A DNA stretch of 39,512 nt from a virus: positions 1 through 39,512 of IMG/VR virus record IMGVR_UViG_3300010151_000035; one strand, 5' to 3'. The translations under genes and the position numbers were made by a program. Below, piece by piece: positions 7,972 through 15,340 of the stretch. The number at the start of each line of letters is the position of its first letter. Positions within the stretch are counted from its first letter, which is position 1. The notes beneath the pieces were generated by a model, which worked only from the letters and a program-made list of their open reading frames with translations, ran no database searches and was not told the DNA's origin.

Positions 7972-8229
7972 TTATACTTTTCCCTGCCAACCGGTGCCGC
8001 CCTGTTTTTCTTTCTTCTTGGCTGCTTTCTTGAAGCGTTTTGCTAATGCTTTGCGCTCTGGAGTACATGTTTTCTTGGTCATCGGAGTACAATATCCTTT
8101 ATGTTTGGGATCAACAGCTTTTTGAATCCAATCATCTTCTTCCTCAAAGACAGATCTATCCCCCTCTTCTAAGACACTCCCCAACTCTTCATAAATGATT
8201 TTGTTTAGTTCTTCTCTCGTGATCTTCAT
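7972..8229 (-). CDS. Small MKIT-type protein with basic tail (putative internal head protein)
   Basis: 85 aa. The N-terminus MKITREELNKIIYEELGSVL belongs to a three-member family in this window (also the 58-aa and 81-aa proteins). After an acidic linker, residues 40-60 contain DPKHKGYCTPMTKKTCTPER, with two cysteines, and the C-terminus is very basic (ALAKRFKKAAKKKEKQGG), suggesting nucleic-acid binding. The IYE and VLE tripeptides fit the (I/L)xE cleavage rule of T4-type prohead proteases. Its ATG overlaps the stop codon of the 58-aa gene (ATGA). Proposed role: packaged DNA-associated protein whose N-terminal targeting peptide is removed by the gp21-like protease encoded two genes upstream. 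The role is inference; the gene is well supported. Confidence 0.75.
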   Translation of the reverse strand: MKITREELNKIIYEELGSVLEEGDRSVFEEEDDWIQKAVDPKHKGYCTPMTKKTCTPERKALAKRFKKAAKKKEKQGGTGWQGKV

Positions 8230-8402
8230 TTTTCTTCCTCGAAAACAGGCTCATAATCTTTTACGCCCTCAAGGTCTCCGTATTCGGGATCTTCGGAACG
8301 ATGCACATCGCCCTTATTGCCCCCCCACTTGTCTCTTTCATTTAAGACACTCGTTAGTTCTTCATGAATGATCTTGTTTAATTTTTCTTGTGTGATTTTC
8401 AA
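8226..8402 (-). CDS. 58-aa MKIT-type protein with TTG start
   Basis: Read directly from the minus strand: TTG at 8402-8400, stop TGA at 8228-8226. The start is supported by AGGAGAT, which itself ends the protease gene, and by the resulting N-terminus MKITQEKLNKIIHEELTSVL, nearly identical to that of the next gene. The remainder is hydrophilic and acidic (GGNKGDVHRSEDPEYGDLEG). It begins 2 bases after the prohead protease stop codon and overlaps the next ATG. The match to the paralogue confirms that TTG is the initiator. Probably a protease substrate or internal head peptide. Confidence 0.75.
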   Translation of the reverse strand: MKITQEKLNKIIHEELTSVLNERDKWGGNKGDVHRSEDPEYGDLEGVKDYEPVFEEEK

Positions 8403-8404
8403 TT

Positions 8405-9043
8405 TTAATCTCCTAGTATATCTTGAATAAGATCGTTTAAATTTGATTTCTCTTTATTTTCGTTTAGATAAACACCAATCTCTGCATCCATTGGAGGCGA
8501 AGACATTGATTTTTGGGGTTTCATATAAGCGCCGGGTGTCGAAGGCTCTGAAACGATATCAAAGCAAATCAATTGAAAATCATCTTCAACGATTGTGACG
8601 CCATTGGCTTCGCTTACGGAACCCAAGCCTCGCGATGAGATCCCAAGTTTAACGCCTGCTTTTAATAAATCTTTTAGAATGCGACCGGAGGGAGTATCGA
8701 GAACTTCAATTTTTCCCATCACGCTATCACCATCCCACCACATCTTTGATACAAGATGCGAAGCATTTTTAAGATTAACAACACTCTCATCGGGATGATC
8801 TAACTCTCCCAAAGAACGTCTTTCTTTAATTGATTTCTGATATCCTTCTACTTCTCTCGCCAATGTCGGCTTCTGATAAACTCTTCCATTGCCGTTCTTA
8901 GTGCCGGCTTTTTGGCAGACACCAACTAAATATACCGCGCCTTCATTAACGACGCGCTTTCGCTCAGATTCAGAAAGAATATCGATGGCGCATTGCCCAT
9001 CTGGGCAAAGCTCAAAATATTCTTGTAAAAGTTTCTTCGACAT
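8405..9043 (-). CDS. 21: Prohead core protease, T4 gp21-like (herpesvirus-type serine protease fold)
   Basis: 212 aa, matching T4 gp21 (about 212). Visible motifs are NGNGRVYQKPTL at about 50-61, the histidine motif GELDHPDE with His83, and the serine motif LGISSRGLGSV with Ser136/Ser137, followed by FDIVSEPSTPGAYM. These are the hallmarks of phage prohead proteases with a His/Ser active site. It processes scaffold, capsid protein and internal proteins after (I/L)xE. The C-terminal 35 residues may be a self-cleaved tail. The leader is unusual: the ATG has only a weak GGAAA, and a hairpin lies at 9067-9083. It is separated from the scaffold and capsid genes by about 5.4 kb, unlike in T4. Confidence 0.92.
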   Translation of the reverse strand: MSKKLLQEYFELCPDGQCAIDILSESERKRVVNEGAVYLVGVCQKAGTKNGNGRVYQKPTLAREVEGYQKSIKERRSLGELDHPDESVVNLKNASHLVSKMWWDGDSVMGKIEVLDTPSGRILKDLLKAGVKLGISSRGLGSVSEANGVTIVEDDFQLICFDIVSEPSTPGAYMKPQKSMSSPPMDAEIGVYLNENKEKSNLNDLIQDILGD

Positions 9044-9066
9044 ATATCTATATTTCCAAATTTCAG

Positions 9067-9083
9067 GCAGGACTCACTCCTGC
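9067..9083 (-). promoter_or_regulatory. 21 leader: Hairpin in the leader of the prohead protease gene
   Basis: GCAGGA and TCCTGC pair as a perfect 6-bp stem with a 5-base loop, about 25 bases before the protease ATG in a 79-base gap. On the transcript the loop side includes GGAGUGAG, an SD-like sequence held in the stem. No T tract follows, so it is not a terminator. It may be a processing or translation-control structure. Short stems arise by chance, so confidence is low. Confidence 0.3.
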
Positions 9084-9122
9084 ATGATTAAACTACCCGA
9101 ACAGCATCTTCTTACTTCTGGT

Positions 9123-9440
9123 TTATTCTGTTTCCTCATTTTCCAACCTCATGTTTAAGTTTAATCCATAATCTTTTACTAACATACTGAAAAAGTACGA
9201 CGTGCCGGCTGAAAGACAGCCACACAAAAATGCTGTAAATGGTTTGTAATCAAAACTAAATAGTTCTGTCTGACCATTCAAAGCCCATAAAAATATGCCA
9301 ACCCAAAAGCCCAAACAAAGGGGACAATGAAATAATTTCTCTAACTTACCACGTGTTGGACGAAGTGAATCAAAAATGGAGCCATAAACCAAAAGAAAAG
9401 TTAGCCCATAAGAACAAAGAATAAAATGCAGAGTATTCAC
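9123..9440 (-). CDS. Small membrane protein with CPLC motif
   Basis: 105 aa, GTG start overlapping the previous stop (TAGTG) with GGAGGAG just upstream. Predicted membrane segments lie at about 4-24 (LHFILCSYGLTFLLVYGSIF), 42-56 (LGFWVGIFLWAL) and 68-86 (FTAFLCGCLSAGTSYFFSML). Between the first two is HCPLCLGFW, a cysteine pair in a pattern seen in small phage and bacterial inner-membrane proteins. It lies between the portal-associated genes and the prohead protease. A membrane anchor for prohead initiation is conceivable, since T4 proheads assemble on the inner membrane, but that is speculation. Confidence 0.75.
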   Translation of the reverse strand: MNTLHFILCSYGLTFLLVYGSIFDSLRPTRGKLEKLFHCPLCLGFWVGIFLWALNGQTELFSFDYKPFTAFLCGCLSAGTSYFFSMLVKDYGLNLNMRLENEETE

Positions 9441-10006
9441 TACTCCTCCATTCGATAAACGGCGGCGTTTTGGAGTCCGTATGGGAAATGACCGGGATTG
9501 ATTGAACCCTTCCTTTCCTCGTGTCTGTCTAGATCCAGTTCTGTGTATTCTCCTGGTGGTGGCTCATTCAAGCGCTCTTCCTCTTGTTCTTCGAATGCCT
9601 TATCAAATTCCATCTGTGGTTTCTCTAGAATTAAAAAGCGTGAGACGGCTAGCAAAGCATGCTGAACTGTATTATATTCTTCAGATTCTTGTAGTGTCGC
9701 TTGCATAGAGTAGTATATGTTCCCTCCTGCGATACTATCGTATTGTATGACGCCCCTTTTCCTTAAAAAATTAAAGAGACGATTCTGTGCCTCGTAGACG
9801 TCATCACCATAATATTCTTTCGCGAAAGTCAAAATCTTCTTCTTTTTAGGCATGATCACGATATCCATCTCGTTATGATCATAAATCATGATATCGCCAG
9901 AGAGACTCTTGCGGGCCTTAAGACTTACTGTTTCGTCTGGCTCTTCTTTCTCGCTCAGCTTGACTGTAATCTGATCTGGTTCATTTATTTTAACTTTAAT
10001 CGCCAT
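9440..10006 (-). CDS. Head-cluster protein, unknown function
   Basis: 188 aa. The N-terminal 45 residues alternate charged and beta residues (MAIKVKINEPDQITVKLSEK). Residues 60-110 look helical (ILTFAKEYYGDDVYEAQNRLFNFLRKRGVI), then comes a tyrosine-rich stretch and an acidic tail with EEQEEERLNEPPPG. It overlaps the upstream gene by 11 bases and shares one base with the downstream start. Position between portal and protease corresponds to the T4 genes 67/68 interval, but I cannot match it to gp67 or gp68. Coupled translation with the head genes suggests a role in prohead assembly. Confidence 0.7.
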   Translation of the reverse strand: MAIKVKINEPDQITVKLSEKEEPDETVSLKARKSLSGDIMIYDHNEMDIVIMPKKKKILTFAKEYYGDDVYEAQNRLFNFLRKRGVIQYDSIAGGNIYYSMQATLQESEEYNTVQHALLAVSRFLILEKPQMEFDKAFEEQEEERLNEPPPGEYTELDLDRHEERKGSINPGHFPYGLQNAAVYRMEE

Positions 10007-10805
10007 TATCGATCTCTCTTGTTAATTTCTGGATCTTAAGAACTTTTTCCAACATTCCCTTACTGATGGGGGAGGAGGAAAACGATTCTAAAAGACCTAT
10101 TAGTTGTTTTTTGTGTACCTCTTCCAACGTGGCATGTTGAATTCCCTCTATCGAGCCCCGGAGCCTGTCTATTTCCTCGTTAAGAAATATTTTTAGCTCT
10201 AAGTCGTTCTTATTGAAACTTGCTGCATATAGGGAGAGTAATTCTTTCTGCTCTTTCATGAGTTTATTATTGTATTTGTCGTTAAATTTCTCCAAGAAAG
10301 TTTTAAAGGCAAGATTATTAATAGCTTTATACTTTTCTTCCTTTAAAAAAGGTTCTTTCGTCATCTTCTCGACGATTTGCCCCTCTAGGAGAACTTTTTG
10401 TTTGGCATTCGCCGTGTCATAGAAAACCTGATAAATGGATGCGAAATCTTTAAAATTAGGAACATAATTTTCCCACAGCGTGCGACCCAGATCATAGTTG
10501 ATAACTTTGATGAGCTTGGATTGCTCTTTTGAGATATCTTTTTGGTTTAGCTTGGTGTGTTTGTCTTTAGCTTCCTTCAGTACCTTTTCAGCGATTGGGG
10601 AACTGAAGCCACTACTTTCATTCAGAATCTTGTATAATTCCAGCTCTTTCGCCAGAACAGAGCTTTTCTTAAAGTACTCTCTCAACATGCGCATGATCTT
10701 ATTTTTGCGACTCTTATTTTCGCGAGCGCTTGCACGAGTCAATTCTCGAATAAGAGTTTCATATAATATTGCGGTATTTCTCTTTTTATTGTGTCTGTGT
10801 TTCAT
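9996..10805 (-). CDS. Helical basic protein following the portal gene
   Basis: 269 aa from the preferred ATG at 10805-10803; a start 27 bases further upstream is possible, but the chosen one has GGAG about 12 bases upstream and opens with MKHRHNKKRNTAILYETLIR. It is almost wholly alpha-helical and Lys/Glu-rich, with conserved-looking segments GRTLWENYVPNF and KVLLEGQIVEKMTKEPF. It overlaps the portal gene end by 20 bases. No membrane segments or catalytic motifs. Its position after gene 20 suggests a prohead initiation or core protein; I do not recognise the family. Confidence 0.72.
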   Translation of the reverse strand: MKHRHNKKRNTAILYETLIRELTRASARENKSRKNKIMRMLREYFKKSSVLAKELELYKILNESSGFSSPIAEKVLKEAKDKHTKLNQKDISKEQSKLIKVINYDLGRTLWENYVPNFKDFASIYQVFYDTANAKQKVLLEGQIVEKMTKEPFLKEEKYKAINNLAFKTFLEKFNDKYNNKLMKEQKELLSLYAASFNKNDLELKIFLNEEIDRLRGSIEGIQHATLEEVHKKQLIGLLESFSSSPISKGMLEKVLKIQKLTREIDNGD

Positions 10806-12783
10806 TTTTATACTTTGACTCCAAAATCTCAATCAGATTTTTAACCTCTGAGTTGGTTTGCCATATCTCTTCTTCGATATTATAATTAGGTTCCTTATTC
10901 TCAGTTATCCCATTTGATACTGCTAACATATCAACTGAGCCTGGAAATATCTTTCTTTTTGTGGGTACTCCAACCTCATTTGCGTATGCGCCCTTCATCT
11001 TTTTTCTCTTTCCAGCTTTCTTTCTTTTATCACCTTGGTTTCTGGTTTTCACGTCATAATATCCTTTCGAATTGGATGTTTTTGCCTTAAGCTTTCCATC
11101 CTCTTTTTTATATTCTTTTGGTACATCGCGGTTACCAGGAGCTGCAAGCAAAGTAGGCTCTTCAACTGGTGCTTCCTCTCCTCCGAGATCCTCCTCCCCT
11201 CCGAGACCTTCTTCGCCTCCAAGTTCTTCACCTCCAAACTCTTCTCCTCCAAGTTCTTCACCTCCAAAGTCGCCCCCACCTAGGTCGCCGCCAAAATCAC
11301 CTCCTCCAGCGCCAGTACCTGCGGTTGCTACTTCTTCAGATGCTCTCTCAAGCATTGCAGCGACTTTTCTATCAGAGAACAGTTCGCGCTCATTCCTCAA
11401 GATCTCTTCATTGGAAAGATTGAATATGTTTTTAGACACCCATCGTTTACTAAAAAATCCCTCTGTGGCACCAGAAGCGATTTCAAACTTAGTTCTCCAG
11501 GTTTCTAATTCTTGGAGTTGTGCCAATTTCGAGGGATTATTTAGAGAGATCTTAAAGGAAGTTAGATCTCTTCCTCTGTAGCCTCTGGTAAATAAATGTA
11601 CGATAGCGATTTTCTCTAGTTCTGCTGTAATAGATCTCTGCAAGCGTTGAACTGTTCTAGCAAAACGAATATCTTTTTGTGCCAAGGTGGTCTTGTCTTC
11701 ATCTGATCCCTCGCCTTGGGTCAAATACGATTGTGGAACCTTAAGAGCGCTAAATAATTTATCACGAAGATATTTTACGTCATCAATGTCCCCAGTAAAC
11801 TGACCTCCTGAAAGACTTTCTACTCTTGTGGATTGTTGACCACCCCGAACAGGAATAAAATAGTCTTCTTCTACAGACATTGGATTGTACCTTAGATCTA
11901 CTCGACCGGTATCGGCATCAACCACTTGGTTTCTTTTCATCTGAGTCATGACACGTTGGATGTATTGCTCCACATCTTGTGGTGGAATATTACCAACATC
12001 GATATAGAAGATTCTTCTTTCTGGTGATCGCACAATACGATAGGCCATCATTGCATCTTCTAATAGAATTAATTGACGCCAAATGCGGCGAGCCGGCTCT
12101 AAGACAGAGGTTCCATATGGAGTATATTTGTCATTACCTAAAACTCTGAAATGTGCGACTTGCCAATTCTCTAAAGTTAAGCCGGCTGAATTCCACTGAT
12201 ATTGAACATAGTTTGGATTATCCGGGTCTTCGCCCTCCATCCTCTCGACCTCTTGAGCCGGTAAGCCGATAGCATACTTAATCCCCTCTTTCTCGTCAAT
12301 ATCCAAATAAAGAAAGAAATCTCCAAACTTGCAGAGAGAGCGTGCCCAACCAAAAATATTAAATTCTATATTCAGGATTTTATGAAACAAATAATCAAGC
12401 TCAAGTTTGATCTCTTCGTCGTGTGTTTTTATGTTCAGTAAGGGAGTTATCTCAGTAGAAGTAGTGATCTCGTCTGCATAAATATCCATTGCTGATGCTA
12501 TTTCTGGAGTGTATTCCATCTGATCAAAATCCATGTACCTTTCGGCTCGATTTTGATTCGACATATAGTTAGCGGTATAATTACCCTTCTGCCCATATTC
12601 GGTTTTTTTAAACGACTGCCCACTAGCAGACTTAAATCTTGTAGAATAATTATCTAATTGCAATCTGCGCATAGATCTGGGGTTTTGTTGTTTTGCGCCG
12701 CTGAGAGGACCGGATAACAACTTAGTCAACTTTTTGAAAAGCTGATGTTGTGGATTATTCGGATTTGAATTACGTCTTGCCAT
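10786..12783 (-). CDS. 20: Portal vertex protein, T4 gp20-like
   Basis: 665 aa (T4 gp20 is 524). The portal signature is clear: YMDFDQMEYTPEIASAMDIYADEITT at about 80-107, then GWARSLCKFGDFFLYLDID, and later APARRIWRQLILLEDAMMAYRIVRSPERRIFYIDVGN with PQDVEQYIQRVM, all typical of T4-type portals. The protein forms the dodecameric DNA channel and docks the terminase. Residues of about 484-541 are a Gly/Glu/Leu low-complexity run (GGDFGGEELGGEEFGGEEL style), absent from T4 gp20, followed by a Lys-rich region. An AGGAT-type SD precedes the ATG, 8 bases after the terminase stop. Confidence 0.93.
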   Translation of the reverse strand: MARRNSNPNNPQHQLFKKLTKLLSGPLSGAKQQNPRSMRRLQLDNYSTRFKSASGQSFKKTEYGQKGNYTANYMSNQNRAERYMDFDQMEYTPEIASAMDIYADEITTSTEITPLLNIKTHDEEIKLELDYLFHKILNIEFNIFGWARSLCKFGDFFLYLDIDEKEGIKYAIGLPAQEVERMEGEDPDNPNYVQYQWNSAGLTLENWQVAHFRVLGNDKYTPYGTSVLEPARRIWRQLILLEDAMMAYRIVRSPERRIFYIDVGNIPPQDVEQYIQRVMTQMKRNQVVDADTGRVDLRYNPMSVEEDYFIPVRGGQQSTRVESLSGGQFTGDIDDVKYLRDKLFSALKVPQSYLTQGEGSDEDKTTLAQKDIRFARTVQRLQRSITAELEKIAIVHLFTRGYRGRDLTSFKISLNNPSKLAQLQELETWRTKFEIASGATEGFFSKRWVSKNIFNLSNEEILRNERELFSDRKVAAMLERASEEVATAGTGAGGGDFGGDLGGGDFGGEELGGEEFGGEELGGEEGLGGEEDLGGEEAPVEEPTLLAAPGNRDVPKEYKKEDGKLKAKTSNSKGYYDVKTRNQGDKRKKAGKRKKMKGAYANEVGVPTKRKIFPGSVDMLAVSNGITENKEPNYNIEEEIWQTNSEVKNLIEILESKYKNETQTQ

Positions 12784-12791
12784 TTATATAT

Positions 12792-14366
12792 TCATCCTTT
12801 TAGAAGCCAAATAAGATCTTTATATTTCTCTTTCTGGTGCGCTTCTTTGTTGTGTTCATAGCCTTGCATGCCTGGAATGCTGGTGTTTATTATTGTATCA
12901 CTTTTTGACATACAATTTAAGAAAGCTTTTTTATATTCTACGTCTCTTTGTGATACCTCAAAGGCAATATCCTTAACCCAGCATCCAATTGCTAGCGCCA
13001 TTGTTAGATCATCGTTATAGCCTTTCATCGCTTGAGGTTTACCATATTGCCACACAAAAGTCTTCATTTCGTTGAGAGTCCTTCTGGAATATATCGTAAC
13101 TAGTTTATTTCTAACGAATTCTTCCAACTTAGCCAATACTAAAGGGCGAGTTTTTGAGGTCATTGAGAAACCCATGACAGCGTTGTTGGCTTGTTCTCCC
13201 GTCGCTGGGTCGACATATTCGTGAGTAGATTTATAAGAATAAAATAAATTAGGATATCCAATCTCTTGCAGTTTGCTTAAAACTGTCCACCCAACTGTAT
13301 TATTTTCGACTACTATCATGCACTTACCATATTCTTTTCCAATTTCATTTAACATATTGGCAAATAAATCTGGCGTTGCTTTGCCTACGTATTCTCCTAT
13401 GATCTCCATCGTCTCTATTTTGAAGATATGAAAGGTAGAATAATCTTTTCCGTCGCCTCGTGCAACATCTGCAGATAGTAAATATGTTGAGCCTTCTTGA
13501 TACTCTTCCCAAATCCAGAAATTTCGGTCAAAGCCGGTTTTGTATTTAGGGTCAACCAAGCCGCTCTCTATAATACTTAAATCATCTGAGTGGAATACTG
13601 TTTCTCCAGACATATTGAAATTACATTCAAGTTCTTGGGCAATTTGACGTCGCGACATATTTTTGGTTTCATTCTCGAACCATTCTTGATCGCGGTCGGG
13701 ATGTGCGTCCCATAATAGGGTCGTTAGATTGAAATCATTGTCTTCTTGTTCGGCATCGGTACAGGTTTGATGGAACCAGTTTCCAACGCCGTTTGGCGTC
13801 GATAGAGCGATGCATCTACCACCGGTTGATAGGGTGGGGTACAAACCGGTCCAAAGTTCGTCTAAGCCCTCAATATGCGCTGCCTCGTCGATCACTAATA
13901 AAGATAGAGCTTCTGAACGTCCGGCGTCTCCGGAAGTAGAAGAAGCTTTAATTTGAGAACCATTAGTTAGCTCAAAAGATGTCCTGTTGTCAATTGATAT
14001 CTCAGCAATTCTCATCCACTGAGGAAGATTTTTATGGATTGCTTTCACCTTCTTAACTAAGTTTGATGCAGTTTTAAACTGTGTAGCAATGACAAGGACG
14101 TTCTTTTCTTTGTGAAACATCATCATCCAAGCAACATAAGCTGCTGTTATCGTTGAGATTCCAAGCTGACGCGCTTTTAGAATTACATTAAAGCGGTAGT
14201 CGTTAAAGTCGTTTAATAAGACAGACTGGAAATCGTAAGTTTTAAAAGGAATGAGCCCGTATTGAGGATGGGAAATCCTGGCATAGTTATTAATAAAATA
14301 AACGGGATCCTTACCAGATTTCACTATTTCCTTTAGAATCTGTTCTCTGGAAAGCTTGTAGGACAT
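12792..14366 (-). CDS. 17: Large terminase subunit, T4 gp17-like
   Basis: 524 aa, shorter than T4 gp17 (610). The ATPase has a deviant Walker A at 64-72 (KARQLGIST, no lysine at the usual position), Walker B LLVIDE at 156-161 and the coupling motif ALSTPNG at 187-193. The RNase H-like nuclease shows Asp300 (LLSADVARGDGKDYST), Glu354 (IVVENNTVGW) and Asp452/453 (YNDDLTMALA). It pumps and cuts DNA at the portal during headful packaging. The ATG overlaps the AAGGGTAA end of the preceding gene region, and the portal gene follows after 8 bases. Confidence 0.95.
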   Translation of the reverse strand: MSYKLSREQILKEIVKSGKDPVYFINNYARISHPQYGLIPFKTYDFQSVLLNDFNDYRFNVILKARQLGISTITAAYVAWMMMFHKEKNVLVIATQFKTASNLVKKVKAIHKNLPQWMRIAEISIDNRTSFELTNGSQIKASSTSGDAGRSEALSLLVIDEAAHIEGLDELWTGLYPTLSTGGRCIALSTPNGVGNWFHQTCTDAEQEDNDFNLTTLLWDAHPDRDQEWFENETKNMSRRQIAQELECNFNMSGETVFHSDDLSIIESGLVDPKYKTGFDRNFWIWEEYQEGSTYLLSADVARGDGKDYSTFHIFKIETMEIIGEYVGKATPDLFANMLNEIGKEYGKCMIVVENNTVGWTVLSKLQEIGYPNLFYSYKSTHEYVDPATGEQANNAVMGFSMTSKTRPLVLAKLEEFVRNKLVTIYSRRTLNEMKTFVWQYGKPQAMKGYNDDLTMALAIGCWVKDIAFEVSQRDVEYKKAFLNCMSKSDTIINTSIPGMQGYEHNKEAHQKEKYKDLIWLLKG

Positions 14367-14861
14367 TTACCCTTCGCCAAGAAAGCGTTTAAATTTAGCA
14401 TCCATTGTATCTTCACTAGGCTGTAGGCGATCTTTTATATCAGAGACGCCGCCAATCTTATAAGTTTTCTTGGCAACTACCCAAACTCGGGCCCGGTTAG
14501 TTGATTGAACGTGTGCATCACATTCAGCGACAGGAGTCAAGGATATATTTTTGCCGGTTATCTGCTTATATCTTTTCCTCAAATATTTAATGATATCCCC
14601 AAAAGTCAGTTCCAGATTACCTTCGAAATCTGTACCATATACCTCTTTTAAGGTTGTACCAGATTCATATGTTACAAGTAAGTGCGCTCCATCTGTTCTC
14701 ACTTTAAAACCATCTATCGTTCTTGAATCGACGATAGGGTTTCCGTCTTCTCTTTTGAGTCCAACTTGAATTGGATTGCCTTTTTCGTCAAGAGCACCGT
14801 CATAACAGTCGGCAGCTGCTTGCATTATTCCTCTGATAACATCTAGATCTTTTTGTGACAT
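14367..14861 (-). CDS. Protein upstream of the terminase, possible small-terminase position
   Basis: 164 aa from the ATG at 14861-14859, chosen over an upstream TTG because AGGAG lies about 7 bases before it. The N-terminal helix (MSQKDLDVIRGIMQAAADCY) is followed by a beta-rich core (DGFKVRTDGAHLLVTYESG), then FGDIIKYLRKRYKQITGK and a C-terminal DAKFKRFLGEG. It overlaps the upstream gene by 19 bases and abuts the terminase start. Gene 16 (small terminase) sits here in T4, but this sequence lacks the long coiled coil of gp16, so I do not assign it. The ATG-to-terminase arrangement implies translational coupling. Confidence 0.72.
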   Translation of the reverse strand: MSQKDLDVIRGIMQAAADCYDGALDEKGNPIQVGLKREDGNPIVDSRTIDGFKVRTDGAHLLVTYESGTTLKEVYGTDFEGNLELTFGDIIKYLRKRYKQITGKNISLTPVAECDAHVQSTNRARVWVVAKKTYKIGGVSDIKDRLQPSEDTMDAKFKRFLGEG

Positions 14862-15241
14862 TTGGTATCTCCTGGTCTCCAACCTTGAAGCCAACGTTCT
14901 TCGCGGGATTCAACGTAGTTTATGTAGCACTTGTGACAACACTCATATTTATTAAAACAAGTATCGTCTTTAATTGTATTCAATCTTATTTTACAAACTG
15001 GGCAGTTTGTTTTTATTTCTCTAGTAAGTAGTTTTTTATTTATGAAAAAACCATCCACTTCAACTTTCTCTTGTTGTTCGTCTAAAGAATCTTGTTTGGC
15101 TAAAACTTCCTTTAATTGTTGAAGATATTCTTTTTCTTTGTCCTCGGACCAACTTGAAGCAGGATTTATAATAGCATCATCGCCATATTTCTTTCGAATA
15201 GCTTTCTCAATTTTAGCGATATGATCCCAATCTTTTTCCAT
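14843..15241 (-). CDS. Zinc-ribbon protein at the head of the packaging operon
   Basis: 132 aa from the ATG at 15241-15239 (a GTG 18 bases upstream is possible; neither has a good ribosome binding site). The N-terminus is helical (MEKDWDHIAKIEKAIRKKYG). The C-terminal half holds four cysteines in a CPVC and CCHKC arrangement separated by about 18 residues, followed by YINYVESREERWLQGWRPGD: a probable zinc ribbon. It is the first gene after the terminator at 15266-15298 and stands upstream of the terminase. A nucleic-acid-binding packaging accessory or transcription-related factor is possible, but no function is demonstrated. Confidence 0.72.
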   Translation of the reverse strand: MEKDWDHIAKIEKAIRKKYGDDAIINPASSWSEDKEKEYLQQLKEVLAKQDSLDEQQEKVEVDGFFINKKLLTREIKTNCPVCKIRLNTIKDDTCFNKYECCHKCYINYVESREERWLQGWRPGDTKCHKKI

Positions 15242-15244
15242 ATT

Positions 15245-15252
15245 ATAAATAG
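15245..15252. promoter_or_regulatory. ATAAATAG/CTATTTAT element before the packaging unit
   Basis: The octamer lies between the terminator at 15266-15298 and the ATG at 15241; read on the minus strand it continues as CTATTTATAATATG. If it is a minus-strand -10 element, the first gene of the packaging unit would have almost no leader. Proximity to a terminator makes this a sensible promoter location. Confidence 0.4.
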
Positions 15253-15265
15253 ATCTCACAAGCAG

Positions 15266-15298
15266 AAGGCTCCTGGGATCAGAAACCCCAGGAGCCTT
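15266..15298 (-). terminator. Intrinsic terminator downstream of the 851-aa fibre gene
   Basis: A 12-bp perfect GC-rich stem (AAGGCTCCTGGG paired with CCCAGGAGCCTT) with a 9-base loop, 42 bases beyond the fibre stop codon. On the minus strand it is followed by a moderately T-rich CTGCTTGT; on the plus strand by TTATCTTA, so it may work both ways. It cleanly separates the fibre unit from the packaging/head unit that starts at 15241. Confidence 0.8.
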
Positions 15299-15340
15299 TA
15301 TCTTACATCATTAAATGTAAATTGTTAACATTTTACAACC

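Noticed and set aside
11072-11581. Long plus-strand frame opposite the portal gene C-terminus
   Set aside because: It is the antisense shadow of the Gly/Glu repeat (giving a Ser/Pro-rich product), has no ribosome binding site, and no other plus-strand gene exists here.
14862-14894. TTG start 33 bases upstream for the gene before the terminase
   Set aside because: AGGAG sits directly before the internal ATG at 14861, and the extension would overlap the upstream gene more.
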